A stretch of DNA of 64,000 nt, taken from assembly GCA_020633075.1 (NCBI GenBank), contig JACKEI010000005.1, positions 278,940 through 342,939 of the forward strand, written 5' to 3'. The notes under the pieces were generated by a model. The model was not told the origin of the DNA, did not search any database, and saw only the letters and a list, made by a program, of their open reading frames with translations. Below, piece after piece: positions 36,601 to 43,986 of the stretch; position 1 is the first letter of the stretch, and the number at the start of each line of letters is the position of its first letter. The position numbers and the translations under genes are program-made. The stretch comes from Sandaracinaceae bacterium (GTDB taxonomy: Bacteria; Myxococcota_A; Polyangia; Polyangiales; Houyiibacteriaceae).

Positions 36601-38203
36601 CGACGATGGCCACGCGGTCCTCGGGGGAGAGATGCGCCGCGAGCGCCTCGATGACGCCGCGGCCGAGCTCGAGCTGCGTGGACTCGGTGGCGGCCGAGAC
36701 GTCCGCGACGAGCACCAGGTCGAGACCGGACGTCGCGTTCGCGGAGCGCGCCTGGCCGCCCTGCTGGTCGCCGTCGCCGTCCGCGGCGCGCGCGCCCAAG
36801 TCGCGCGGCAGCACCAAGGGGAGGTACCAGTAGTCGCTCTCCGGCTCCTGTGCGATGGGGCCCGCCGCGGGGTCGCGCTGCGGCGCCTGGTGCTCGGCGC
36901 GATAGGCCTGGCGCCCGCGCGGGGTGTCCTCGCCATCCACCAGCTCGAGGAAGAGGTCGCTGCGTGGCCGGAAGTCGCTGCGTCGCAGCACGACCTGACC
37001 GTCTTCGACGCGGGCGCCGTGCCCCGCGCGCACCTCGCCGGCCAGCGAGTCGCGCAGGTCCGCCGAGAACTCGAACTCGGACACCAGGGGCGCGTCGACG
37101 CCGGCGCCCATGGGGAAGCGGTACACGCGCGGCAAGCCCTCGCCAGGCCGCTGCAGCCACTCCACGTAGCGGATGGCGATGCGGCGGGTCGCGCCCGGCT
37201 GAATCGGGTAGATGCGCGCGCGGTAGCGTCCCGGGGCGTCCCACTCCAGGAGGGCGGGGTCCAGGGTCGAGCCGCGGTAGACCTGCTGCTGGTACTGCCG
37301 CGCCGCCTGCGCCTTCTCCTTGATGTACCCGTCCACGAGCCGGCCACGGCGGTCCACCGCGAAGCGCTGGAGCACGGCCTGCTCCGGCACGGAGATGCGG
37401 TAGAGCCCCTCCACCATCTCGCTGGCGGGGTTGAAGAACTCCTGCTCCACCTCGGTGATGGCCAGATCCCCCTCGACCCGCACGCGCACGCTGAGGCGGC
37501 GCACCACCAGCGGCCAGCGAGCGAGGCCGACCTCGTCCGGGACGCGCGCTTCGAGGACACCCACCCCAGCGCCCTGCTGCCGAGCGCCGCCGGGCTCCGC
37601 CAGGCCACCGGTCCAGTCCTCCCAGAGCGTGGCCGCGACCGGCGCGTCGGCGCCCTCCGTGAAGCGCTCGCCCGTGACGACCGGGCCCGGGCGGTCCCCG
37701 TTGAGCGCGGCGCGGGTCACCTCACCGCGCACCACGTACACGCTGCGCTGCGGGGCGCTCTCCAGGGACACGGCGGCGTCGCTCAGGCGCAGCTCCATCC
37801 CCTCGGTATCATTACCGAAGTGAACCGTCAGGGCGTCACGCTCCGCGACCTCGACGTACACGCGCCCGCCGTCCACGTGGAGCACGCCTTCCGCGTCGAT
37901 GGACAGGCGCGCGCCCGCCGACGCCAGCACACGCGGCCCGGCGTCCAGCTCCACCCAGGCCACGCCGGTATCCGGGATGGTCAGCTCTTGCCCAGGCGCC
38001 AGACGGCGTAGGGTGGGTGTCCCCTCACCGAGGGAACCGCGCACGGGGCGCGCCGTGGCCACTGTCGCGTGGGTGTCCTCGGGTCCACCGCCGCAGGCCA
38101 GCCCGGCGAGGCCAACCATGGCGGCGAGCAGCCGAACGTGGCGCGTGGAAGACCAGCGGGGCTGATCGAGACGGAGGGAGGAAGGGGCGCGGCTGAGCGG
38201 CAT
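33692..38203 (-). CDS. FecR/VIT/VWA/TPR lipoprotein (paralogue 2)
   Basis: A paralogue of the downstream gene; 1,503 residues from ATG 38203. The lipoprotein signal is LLAAMVGLAGLAC. Domain order is the same: FecR-like, VIT (PLVVRRLSVRVRVEGDLAITEVEQEFFNPASEMVEG), VWA (GLDLVLVADVSAATES), a long Pro/Ala/Gly linker, then TPR helices. Upstream in-frame sequence is repeat-derived (WVSSEVAR, GGCPL) and not counted as coding. The repeat core occurs at 38069 just after the lipobox (GPEDTHA), at 38012 (EGTPTL), at 37553 (GVGVLEA, between the FecR and VIT parts) and, shorter, at 36922 (GEDTPR). It ends three bases before its paralogue. Confidence 0.88.
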   Translation of the reverse strand: MPLSRAPSSLRLDQPRWSSTRHVRLLAAMVGLAGLACGGGPEDTHATVATARPVRGSLGEGTPTLRRLAPGQELTIPDTGVAWVELDAGPRVLASAGARLSIDAEGVLHVDGGRVYVEVAERDALTVHFGNDTEGMELRLSDAAVSLESAPQRSVYVVRGEVTRAALNGDRPGPVVTGERFTEGADAPVAATLWEDWTGGLAEPGGARQQGAGVGVLEARVPDEVGLARWPLVVRRLSVRVRVEGDLAITEVEQEFFNPASEMVEGLYRISVPEQAVLQRFAVDRRGRLVDGYIKEKAQAARQYQQQVYRGSTLDPALLEWDAPGRYRARIYPIQPGATRRIAIRYVEWLQRPGEGLPRVYRFPMGAGVDAPLVSEFEFSADLRDSLAGEVRAGHGARVEDGQVVLRRSDFRPRSDLFLELVDGEDTPRGRQAYRAEHQAPQRDPAAGPIAQEPESDYWYLPLVLPRDLGARAADGDGDQQGGQARSANATSGLDLVLVADVSAATESTQLELGRGVIEALAAHLSPEDRVAIVASDLGLRAVSDEPVALGPATRERIEALLDGLARVPSGGASDLGATLADAAALLDPSRPGVVIYVGDGAPTVGELEADALLERVARLPRPLRAYAVAVGSSAELGLLETLTRGSGLARRVETRAEGARVALEVLGHARRPVAQRVEVELGSGIEQQFPRRPVDVVLGEPLSIVGRVDGTPPTSVTVRGELNGQPFERTFEIETHTISDSGDLRLRWASERLQQLLLGGEGRQEIADLGTRYGLITPFTSFYVPSEQELSQLGPRANELMRDVQYARASTTNPLLLPFAIVGCSLDSASAPASSPSTETEESRDEGESMPGNAYGAPQEPQGAPVAEAPPPPPAVPMPRPTTASAPAGSAAQQPVMADDAPSDGFYADRARANAAPSAQPSSAWEAEPEAVVGDVAGASGLGLIGTGRGGGGGSGEGRGESASAATGASLGTLSGRPQPMRRAARATERGSRNAHGQLSNEQRSQLHALGYALGGEEDVPDQDAVIAQAMGVGVAGGRVRVTTEIVVEPQQNHERSRCSDASRASLDDRVELWRERLGARSSAYEWLRVYQEAAARCEARNWPERRRLLELMLARAGSVPAMISLYHASNSSSLRGYFRNAIVRRVRSADDLRLVRRTFGSNVDQEMIDRALAGASSDAAKVRVLRRLITQFPTHMDLQLSLLELLERTGQQAEARRLARTMRQNPLADAGVRTAIGEFYLRLEDEAEARRVFSEIVEFAPRDELARRRLGDLYRAHGWFDEAYRQYQTLASIRPDDTSVNLLLAQAAAGAGRVDEALRLEQALAQTGQPGEAVGLARTALLWSSVRFAELRAAARAANDADGLAALVARMRRSGVMGQASPLRASLVWSHPDANLALTAGYPGLGLSRPVDLTPEYGIEVFDVREVEDGTYRLEVRRQGERQLTAVEGKLVVVWREGADDERVEVRTLRFAGDQRAYGFTIEGDALREAPVTVSTAPGRR
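37553..37565. repeat. Single repeat copy inside VIT/VWA paralogue 2
   Basis: GAGGACACCCACC, coding GVGVLE on the minus strand just before the VIT domain. The sister gene has AGYIGQLSG at the matching place, so the repeat seems to have changed a linker in place. Confidence 0.8.
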
Positions 38204-38405
38204 GAGACTCCGAGAGGGCGAGCGGGCGGCGGTCCGTGGATCGAGACCACAGAGGGGGCAGACGCCCCAGAGCGAGAGAAGTTCCGACGCGGCCGGCGCC
38301 GGTTTCCTTGGCTCGCCCCCCGAGACCCACCAAAAGCCGGGGAACTTCGACGAATGTCTGCAGAGCGTCCCACGCCGAGGCCGCCCGAGGGAAGCCCCGA
38401 CTTCA

Positions 38406-38598
38406 GAGGACACCCACCGGGCGGAGCGCCCGTCAGAGGACACCCACCCTTCGGGCGGAGCGCCCGTCAGAGGACACCCACCCTTCAGAGGACACCCCCT
38501 TCGGGCGGAGCGCCCGTCAGAGGACACCCACCCTTCAGAGGACACCCACCGGGCGACTTCCGAGGACACCCACCGGGCGACTTCCGAGGACACCCACC
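38406..38598. repeat. Eight-copy GGACACCCACC array with hairpin units
   Basis: Eight copies of GAGGACACCC(A/C)C start near 38406, 38436, 38470, 38488, 38520, 38538, 38562 and 38586. Three are preceded by a perfect hairpin CGGGCG-GAG-CGCCCG (38418-38432, 38452-38466, 38502-38516). Two more unit types use ACTTCC spacers. It fills most of the 423-base stretch between VIT/VWA paralogue 2 and the next gene; the remaining 38204-38405 holds no gene I can support. Confidence 0.93.
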
Positions 38599-38626
38599 GG
38601 ACGGGGCGCGCCGGGACGCTCGCGAG

Positions 38627-38911
38627 CTAGCGGCGGGCCAACAGGGCGCGCACGCGCGGATGCAGGAACAGCTCTTCCGTGGGCAAACGGCGGAGCGCCT
38701 CCACGAGGACGGCCCGCCGCAGAGGCGCGCCCGCGTCGCGTGGCACGAAACACCACCGCTGGGACCCGACGCGCGCGAGCCCACCCACGGACGTCTCCGG
38801 CAGCGCCTCTTCACGAACGCGCACGCCGAGCTTCTCGAGCGCGAGCGTCAGCGCATCGATGTCGGCCCGCAGCGAGGGCCCGTGCTCGTGGTCGAGTTCG
38901 TCGCCCGTCAC
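38627..38911 (-). CDS. Small hypothetical protein
   Basis: A 94-residue protein from GTG 38911. It is rich in Leu, Arg and Ala with a helical look (DIDALTLALEKLGVRV; APLRRAVLVEALRRLPTEELFLHPRV). No signal peptide or metal motif. I do not recognise the family. The repeat array begins about 28 bases beyond its stop. It is separated from the downstream nucleotidyltransferase pair by 124 bases with no other gene. A real gene is likely but not certain. Confidence 0.5.
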   Translation of the reverse strand: MTGDELDHEHGPSLRADIDALTLALEKLGVRVREEALPETSVGGLARVGSQRWCFVPRDAGAPLRRAVLVEALRRLPTEELFLHPRVRALLARR

Positions 38912-39035
38912 GAAAGCAGGATGCGCCGTCCGCGCGCGCGCGCCAAGGGTCCGGAGCCGCCGCGCAGCTCACGCTCGCCGCGCTGACCCTCGCCCCCAGC
39001 CCAGCAGCGAGCCACAGGTCGCAGAGCGCGGCCCA

Positions 39036-39260
39036 TCACTCCACCGGAGGTTTTGGGCCCGGCGCGGGCTCGTCACCCAAGATGCTCTCGCCCCTGCGTA
39101 GGCGCTGGATCCGCGCGATGGTCTCCGGCGTGGCGGCGGCCACCAAGAAGGTCCGGGTGGACTCCAGCCAGGCGAAGCGCTGCTCGTACGTGAGCGCCGC
39201 GAACGCGCGCAGCTGCTGGACGCTGACCTCGTAGGTGTAGCCCTTGGGCCGCTCGCTCAT
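39036..39260 (-). CDS. Small protein paired with nucleotidyltransferase
   Basis: A 74-residue protein from ATG 39260 (an upstream start would overlap the nucleotidyltransferase frame extensively). It reads VSVQQLRAFAALTYEQRFAWLEST, then ATPETIARIQRLRRGES and a Pro-rich tail. Small proteins of this type often accompany DUF6036-like nucleotidyltransferases and other toxin-antitoxin-like pairs. Its ATG overlaps the upstream gene's stop by four bases (ATGA), so the two are co-translated. Whether it is antitoxin, adaptor or unrelated is unknown. Confidence 0.7.
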   Translation of the reverse strand: MSERPKGYTYEVSVQQLRAFAALTYEQRFAWLESTRTFLVAAATPETIARIQRLRRGESILGDEPAPGPKPPVE

Positions 39261-39751
39261 GGCGCGTCCTCCACCAGCTGCTCGAGGTGCGCCACGTCGG
39301 CCAGGTCCTGGGCCCTCCCAGCGCGCCGCTTCATGGCGATCAAGTCCGGAATAGACACCAGGGGCACCGTCATGCGGCCGACCGCGCGATGCTGCGCGCG
39401 ACCCACCAGGTCCGCTACCGAGTCGACCGGCGGCGAGACGAGCACATCGACCTCGCGCAAGGGGTCGCTGGGGTCTCCATAGGTGAGCGCCATCAGGTTG
39501 CGCAGCTCGAGCCACTCACGGCGCACGGCCTCGTCGGCCAGCGCGACGAGCTCCACCGGGGCTCGGGGGGCAAGGCCGAGCGAACGCAGCGCCGCGTCCA
39601 CGCGCCCGAGGTTACTCGCCGTGGGTACCGCGACGATGTCGAGGTCGTAGGTGGTCCGGGGGACTCCGTGCAAGCTGACGGCCACACCGCCCACCACGCA
39701 GTACCGCGCGCCAGACTCGGAGAGCGCGGTGATCGCCTGCTCGAGGAACAC
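39257..39751 (-). CDS. Nucleotidyltransferase-fold protein (DUF6036/AbiEii-like)
   Basis: A 164-residue protein from GTG 39751 (FLEQAITALSESG); in-frame codons before it are repeat-derived. The N-terminus has VVGGVAVSLHGVPRTTYDLDIVAVP, with the GG and D-X-D pattern of nucleotidyltransferase folds related to AbiEii/MenA-type and DUF6036 enzymes. The rest is helical (LVSIPDLIAMKRRAGRAQDLADVAHLEQL), typical of the family. It could be a toxin-antitoxin or phage-defence component, or a stand-alone tRNA/protein-modifying enzyme. It is tightly coupled to the small gene after it. Confidence 0.75.
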   Translation of the reverse strand: MFLEQAITALSESGARYCVVGGVAVSLHGVPRTTYDLDIVAVPTASNLGRVDAALRSLGLAPRAPVELVALADEAVRREWLELRNLMALTYGDPSDPLREVDVLVSPPVDSVADLVGRAQHRAVGRMTVPLVSIPDLIAMKRRAGRAQDLADVAHLEQLVEDAP

Positions 39752-39811
39752 GGCGCATTGTATCGAGCCGCGCCCGCCCTGGCGAGGACGCCGTGTCCGA
39801 GGCGCGGCTGC

Positions 39812-39924
39812 GAGGACACCCACCGGAGGGAACGCATCCGCGGCTCCGAGGACACCCACCGGAACGCGTCCGCAGCTCCGAGGACACCCACCAGAGCGCG
39901 TCCGCAGCTCCGAGGACACCCACC
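39812..39924. repeat. Four-copy GGACACCCACC array
   Basis: GAGGACACCCACC at 39812, 39848, 39880 and 39912, spaced 36, 32 and 32 bases, with related spacers (GGAACGCGTCCGCAGCTCC type). It lies in the divergent gap between the nucleotidyltransferase gene and the F420 reductase gene. Nothing else is seen in this 200-base gap. Confidence 0.93.
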
Positions 39925-39951
39925 GGAGCGCAACCGCGCTACCCTCGGCGC

Positions 39952-40389
39952 ATGGCGTCATCCATGCGACATCTCCGGGCCCGGGTCCTCAAGGCCGGGT
40001 TCAAGGCCCACGCCACCCTCTACGAGCGCAGCGGCGGCCTGCTGGGTGCCTGGATGGGGCTACCCATGCTCCTGCTGACCGTGACGGGGCGTAAGTCCGG
40101 GGAAGCTCGCAGCACGCCGTTGGTGTACTTCGAGGACTGTGGGCGCTACGTGGTCGTGGGCTCGGACGGGGCCGCCCGACGCGACCCCCAGTGGTGGAAG
40201 AACCTGCAGGTCGACCCGCGCGCGCGTGTCCGCGTGGGCCGTCGCACCTTCGACGCCGTGGCGTCCCTGGCCGAAGGCGAGGAGCGAGCGCGCCTGTGGG
40301 AGCGCTGCGGCAGCGTCAACCCCATGTGGCCCCGCTACCAAGCGCGCACCGAGCGACAGCTCCCCGTCGTGATCTTGACCCCCGTCTGA
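39952..40389 (+). CDS. DDN-family deazaflavin (F420)-dependent reductase
   Basis: A 145-residue protein. ATG 39952 is preferred to the upstream repeat-coded start. TVTGRKSGEARSTPLVYFEDCGRYVVVGS is the hallmark of deazaflavin-dependent nitroreductase (DDN)/F420H2-dependent quinone reductases, and QWWKNLQVDPRARVRVGRR continues the family core. Such enzymes use F420H2 to reduce quinones, nitroimidazoles or other substrates. A second F420-type protein is at 22.3 kb. It is divergent from the nucleotidyltransferase gene and transcribed away from the four-copy repeat array. Confidence 0.9.
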   Translation: MASSMRHLRARVLKAGFKAHATLYERSGGLLGAWMGLPMLLLTVTGRKSGEARSTPLVYFEDCGRYVVVGSDGAARRDPQWWKNLQVDPRARVRVGRRTFDAVASLAEGEERARLWERCGSVNPMWPRYQARTERQLPVVILTPV

Positions 40390-40508
40390 CGCCGCACCGC
40401 TCGGCCCGCCGCGCCCACCGTAGCGGAGGGTCCCGCAGACCCTGCGGCCCCGTGGTGCGCGGGTCACACTGCAGGGGGAGTTCCGTCAGGACGCACGTAC
40501 ATGTCAGC

Positions 40509-41102
40509 ATGTCGACCATGCTCCGTAGGCCCATCGCCGTCGCGCTCGCCGTCTCCACCTTGGCCTTGTTCCCGGGCTGCGGCGGCTCCGAAGTCGTCAC
40601 CTACGGCCCCGCCTCGGCGCCGCCCCAGCCGGTGGCCACGCCCTACGCGACGGGGCAGGCGGTGGAGGTCGAGTGGCGCGGCACCTGGTACCCAGCGACG
40701 ATCCTGGCCTTCGAGCCCAACGGTCTGGTGCGCATCCACTATGACGGTTGGTCCGACGAGTGGGACGAGTCCGTGGACCCCGCGCGCGTACGCAACGTGG
40801 GCAGCGGCCCAGTAGACGAACCGCAGGGGCTCTACGCACCACGCTTTGGTGAAGACGGCGAGGCCCCGCAGAGCAACCCGGGCTCGCGCGAGGACCCCGG
40901 TGGCTGGACGCCGACCCCCGACACGGAGCTGCCGGTGGGCCTCGTCGTGCACGTCGAGTGGCGCGGCAGCTGGTACCTCGCGGAGATCCTGAGCGCGCCT
41001 CCCTACGCCGAGACCTGCCGCGTGCACTACCCTGGCTGGGACGCCGAGTGGGACGAGGACGTCCCCCGCACGCGCATCCGCGTGGACGGCGTACAGCGCT
41101 GA
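40509..41102 (+). CDS. Lipoprotein with two Tudor/chromo-like barrel repeats
   Basis: A 197-residue lipoprotein (AVALAVSTLALFPGC). It contains two copies of a short beta-barrel-like unit: VEVEWRGTWYPATILA with IHYDGWSDEWDESV, and VHVEWRGSWYLAEILS with VHYPGWDAEWDEDV. The pattern (aromatic-basic strand then YxGWxxEWDExV) resembles Tudor-knot or MBT-like domains, normally seen in chromatin proteins of eukaryotes, although lipoproteins with such domains also occur in myxobacteria. It follows the F420 reductase gene at about 120 bases. Substrate unknown; binding of a methylated, polyanionic or cell-wall ligand is speculative. Confidence 0.8.
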   Translation: MSTMLRRPIAVALAVSTLALFPGCGGSEVVTYGPASAPPQPVATPYATGQAVEVEWRGTWYPATILAFEPNGLVRIHYDGWSDEWDESVDPARVRNVGSGPVDEPQGLYAPRFGEDGEAPQSNPGSREDPGGWTPTPDTELPVGLVVHVEWRGSWYLAEILSAPPYAETCRVHYPGWDAEWDEDVPRTRIRVDGVQR

Positions 41103-41118
41103 GCGCGCGAGCGTGTCC

Positions 41119-42594
41119 TCAGGGCGCGAGGTCCCAGCGCTCTCGCGTGACGGCCCGCGCAAACGGCTCGTCGTGCGTGGCGATCAACAGCGCTCCCGGG
41201 TACTGGGTCAGCGCGTCCGTCAGCCTCTCGATACTCGGCAGGTCCAGGTGGTTGGTGGGCTCATCCAGCGCCACCAACCAGGCGTGGCGAGCGAGTCCCA
41301 GGGCGAGCTGCAGCTTCTGCGCTTCCCCGGGGGATGGCTGCAACGAGCGAACCACCCTCTCGGGCTCCGCACCGAGCGCAGCCAGCAGCTCGAAGACCCT
41401 GGCGCGCTCGGGCTTTGGGAGAAGCGCGGCGGCACGTGCGCGCGCCGCGTCCTCGTCGGCCTTTCGGTCTTGGTCGAGCCACAGGACGCGCTCCTCGGGC
41501 AGTGACCAGACGCGGCGCAGGGCGCGCAGCAGCGTGCTCTTGCCCGCGCCGTTGGGCCCCGAGATCCACACGCGCGAGCCGCGCTCCACCATGCGCGCCT
41601 GACCAGGGCGCAAGCTGCCCGGCCCCGTGGGCAGCTCCGCGTGCGTGAGCGTGGCCAGGCGCGCGCGCGGCGCTGGTTGGTAGTCCACGAACAGGCTGCT
41701 CCCGACGCTCTTGGGCACGCGCACCTGCTCCAGCTGCGCCGCGACGCGCGCGGCTTCGGGCACGCTGCTGACCGCCCTCCTGGACAGCTTCGCCGCCGCG
41801 TGCGCCACCCGCCCACGAGCGCCCGCCTCCCGCGCGTCGCTGTCCCGTGGCCCCTTGATGCGTTGTCGCGCGCCGATGGCACGCGTCGCGGCTTCGCTGC
41901 GCTGTTGGTCTTGGACTTGACGCCGCTCGAGCTGGCGCGCGCGGGCTCGCAGCTCTTCACGGGCATGGGTGAGTGCCTGGACCTCCGCCTGTCGCTGGGC
42001 CCGCGCGGCATCGTACGGAAGCTGGTAGAGGCTGGCCTGGCCTCGCTCCAACCAGAGCGTGCGCGCGCTGATCGCCGCGAGGAGAGCGCGGTCGTGTGAC
42101 ACCAACACGCCCACCCCGGAGAAGCGCGCGAGCGCCTCGCCCAGCAAGGCCCGCGCGGAGGCGTCGACGTGGTTGGTGGGCTCGTCCAGCAGCAGCACCT
42201 CGGGCTCGCGAACCAGCGCAGCACCCAGCTGCCAGCGCCGACGCTCACCCGGACTGAACGACGACCAGCGCGTGAGCTCGTCCGGGTCCAGCGCGAGGCG
42301 CGCGCGCAGTCGCACGGCTGCGCGGCTCCAGTCCGCAGCGAACGCGGCGATCTCGTCGCCCACCGCATCAACGCGCTGCTCGGTGAGGGCACAGAGGCCC
42401 ACCGCCGGACCGCAGCGCTGCCCCGCCCGGGGAACGAGCTGACCCGCGATCACGCGCAGCAAGGTCGACTTGCCGCCGCCGTTCGGTCCGACAATGGCCG
42501 TCCAGCCGCGCGGAAGCGTCGCGCACACGTCGCGGAAGACCCACTCATCTTCGGAGAAGCCGTGGCCGACCCCGACCAGCTGTATTGCCGACAT
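41119..42594 (-). CDS. ABC-F family ATPase
   Basis: A 491-residue soluble ABC-F protein with two ATPase domains. NBD1 has Walker A GPNGGGKST, a signature in SFSPGERRRWQLG and Walker B EVLLLDEPTNHVD; NBD2 has Walker A GPNGAGKST, QPSPGEAQKLQLA and Walker B LVALDEPTNHLD. The two are joined by an Arg/Gln-rich charged linker. There is no membrane domain. ABC-F proteins act on the ribosome to rescue stalled translation or give resistance to ribosome-targeting antibiotics; the closest functional class cannot be set by eye. It is convergent with the Tudor-like lipoprotein (17 bases) and divergent from hrcA. Confidence 0.93.
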   Translation of the reverse strand: MSAIQLVGVGHGFSEDEWVFRDVCATLPRGWTAIVGPNGGGKSTLLRVIAGQLVPRAGQRCGPAVGLCALTEQRVDAVGDEIAAFAADWSRAAVRLRARLALDPDELTRWSSFSPGERRRWQLGAALVREPEVLLLDEPTNHVDASARALLGEALARFSGVGVLVSHDRALLAAISARTLWLERGQASLYQLPYDAARAQRQAEVQALTHAREELRARARQLERRQVQDQQRSEAATRAIGARQRIKGPRDSDAREAGARGRVAHAAAKLSRRAVSSVPEAARVAAQLEQVRVPKSVGSSLFVDYQPAPRARLATLTHAELPTGPGSLRPGQARMVERGSRVWISGPNGAGKSTLLRALRRVWSLPEERVLWLDQDRKADEDAARARAAALLPKPERARVFELLAALGAEPERVVRSLQPSPGEAQKLQLALGLARHAWLVALDEPTNHLDLPSIERLTDALTQYPGALLIATHDEPFARAVTRERWDLAP

Positions 42595-42768
42595 ACCGCA
42601 CCCACACTCGAGCCTGGAACAGATCGCGGCAGCGCGCAGTGAGCGAGCGGTCGCGCGTCAAGTCAGAGGGCGTGGTTCATGGCGCCCACAGCGTGCGCGA
42701 CGTCCGCTCGACGTGCAAGCGCGGGTTCGCCGCAACATGCAGCATCGGGCGTTCATTTATGACAGTGT

Positions 42769-43986
42769 GTGCGGGTGCCTCCCGCCTTGTCCGAACGCCA
42801 GCGCCGTATCCTGTTCGCCGCCGTCACGGAGTACATCGCCACTGGCGAGCCGGTCGCGTCACGACGGCTACAGAAGACGTACGAGATCGATCTCTCACCC
42901 GCGACCATCCGCAACGTGCTGTCGGATCTCGAGGAGGCCGGCTACCTCGTGCAGCCTCACACCAGCTCCGGGCGCGTCCCGTCGGAGACGGGCTTCCGCG
43001 CGTTCGTGGATGCGCTGGTGAGCATCAAGGCGGTCTCCACCGCGCACCGTCGCGCGGTGGGGCGCACGCTGGGCGCGCTCGGCCCGCACGCGGACTTGGT
43101 GCAGGAGGCGGGGGAGCTGCTGAGCTCTCTGACCGGCGCCGTCTCCGTCATCACGCGCCCCCGACCGGAAGAAGAGGAGCTGGATCAGCTGCGCTTCATG
43201 CTGCTGCGCGCAGGTCAGGTGTTGGCGGTGCTGGTCACGCGCGCGGGCACCGTGCAGAACCGCGTGCTGCCCCTGCCCGAAGGCGTCGAGGCGAGCGAGC
43301 TGGAGCGGCTCAACAACTACCTGGCCGAGCACGCGCCGGGGAAGTCGCTTCGGCAGCTGCGTGACTTCTTGGCGGCGCGGCAAGAGGACCGACGCGACGA
43401 GTACGACGCGCTGCGCGTTCACGCCAGCGCGCTGATCGAGGCCGCCGCCGACAGCGCGTCGAGCAGCGCGTCCTCGGTGGTGATCGAGGGGCAGCAGCGC
43501 CTCTTCGACCGACCCGAGTTCGGCGACGCCGGCAAGATCCGCAGCTACATGCGCGCGTTCGAGGACCGCGAGAGGCTGCTGGGGCTGCTGGACGACACGC
43601 TCGGGGCGGGCGGCGTGCAGGTGCTGATCGGCACGGAGGCCAACCTGCACCCCGTGGAGGACATCTCGCTGATCGCGACGCGCTACGACGCTGGGCAGCA
43701 CGCTCACGGGACGCTGGGCGTGGTGGGACCCACGCGCATGGACTACGCGCAGGTGGTGCCCCTGGTGCGCTACACGGCGAGCTTCGTCAGCGACCGGTTG
43801 AGCGCGGCCGGGCGCGGCGAGAGCGACGGGCGTCAGAGCGGGGGCGAGGGGCGTGGCTGGGGAGGACGCGACGACGACGATGGCCGCGACGGACCCGCTC
43901 CGGCACCGCCGCGCGGAGGGGCGAGCGAGGACGACGGCGACGTGCCGACGCCGACCACCCAGAGGGGGCGCGAGGGGCGGCGATGA
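42769..43986 (+). CDS. hrcA: Heat-inducible transcription repressor HrcA with C-terminal extension
   Basis: A 405-residue HrcA-family repressor from GTG 42769 (GTG 42775 is possible). The winged-helix N-terminus is ALSERQRRILFAAVTEYIATGEPVASRRL, followed by DLSPATIRNVLSDLEEAGYL; the GAF-like C-terminus has VEDISLIATRYDAG and VVGPTRMDYAQVVPLVRY. HrcA represses chaperone genes through CIRCE inverted repeats, but I see no CIRCE copy, grpE or dnaK here. About 50 Gly/Asp/Arg-rich residues extend past the usual ~345. Its stop overlaps the phosphatase-like gene by four bases. Confidence 0.93.
   Translation: MRVPPALSERQRRILFAAVTEYIATGEPVASRRLQKTYEIDLSPATIRNVLSDLEEAGYLVQPHTSSGRVPSETGFRAFVDALVSIKAVSTAHRRAVGRTLGALGPHADLVQEAGELLSSLTGAVSVITRPRPEEEELDQLRFMLLRAGQVLAVLVTRAGTVQNRVLPLPEGVEASELERLNNYLAEHAPGKSLRQLRDFLAARQEDRRDEYDALRVHASALIEAAADSASSSASSVVIEGQQRLFDRPEFGDAGKIRSYMRAFEDRERLLGLLDDTLGAGGVQVLIGTEANLHPVEDISLIATRYDAGQHAHGTLGVVGPTRMDYAQVVPLVRYTASFVSDRLSAAGRGESDGRQSGGEGRGWGGRDDDDGRDGPAPAPPRGGASEDDGDVPTPTTQRGREGRR

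Noticed and set aside
38204..38593. N-terminal extension of VIT/VWA paralogue 2
   Set aside because: The translated leader is just repeat-derived WVSSEVAR/GGCPL sequence, and the lipoprotein signal starts at ATG 38203.
38406..38598. CRISPR array
   Set aside because: The shared element is only about 13 bases, spacers vary from about 5 to 23 bases and themselves recur, and no cas gene is nearby.
39793..39951. Longer start for the DDN-family reductase
   Set aside because: The leader consists of repeat-coded RGHPPE/EDTH sequence; ATG 39952 begins the family homology.
42700..42768. CIRCE element upstream of hrcA
   Set aside because: No TTAGCACTC/GAGTGCTAA pair is visible in the gap.
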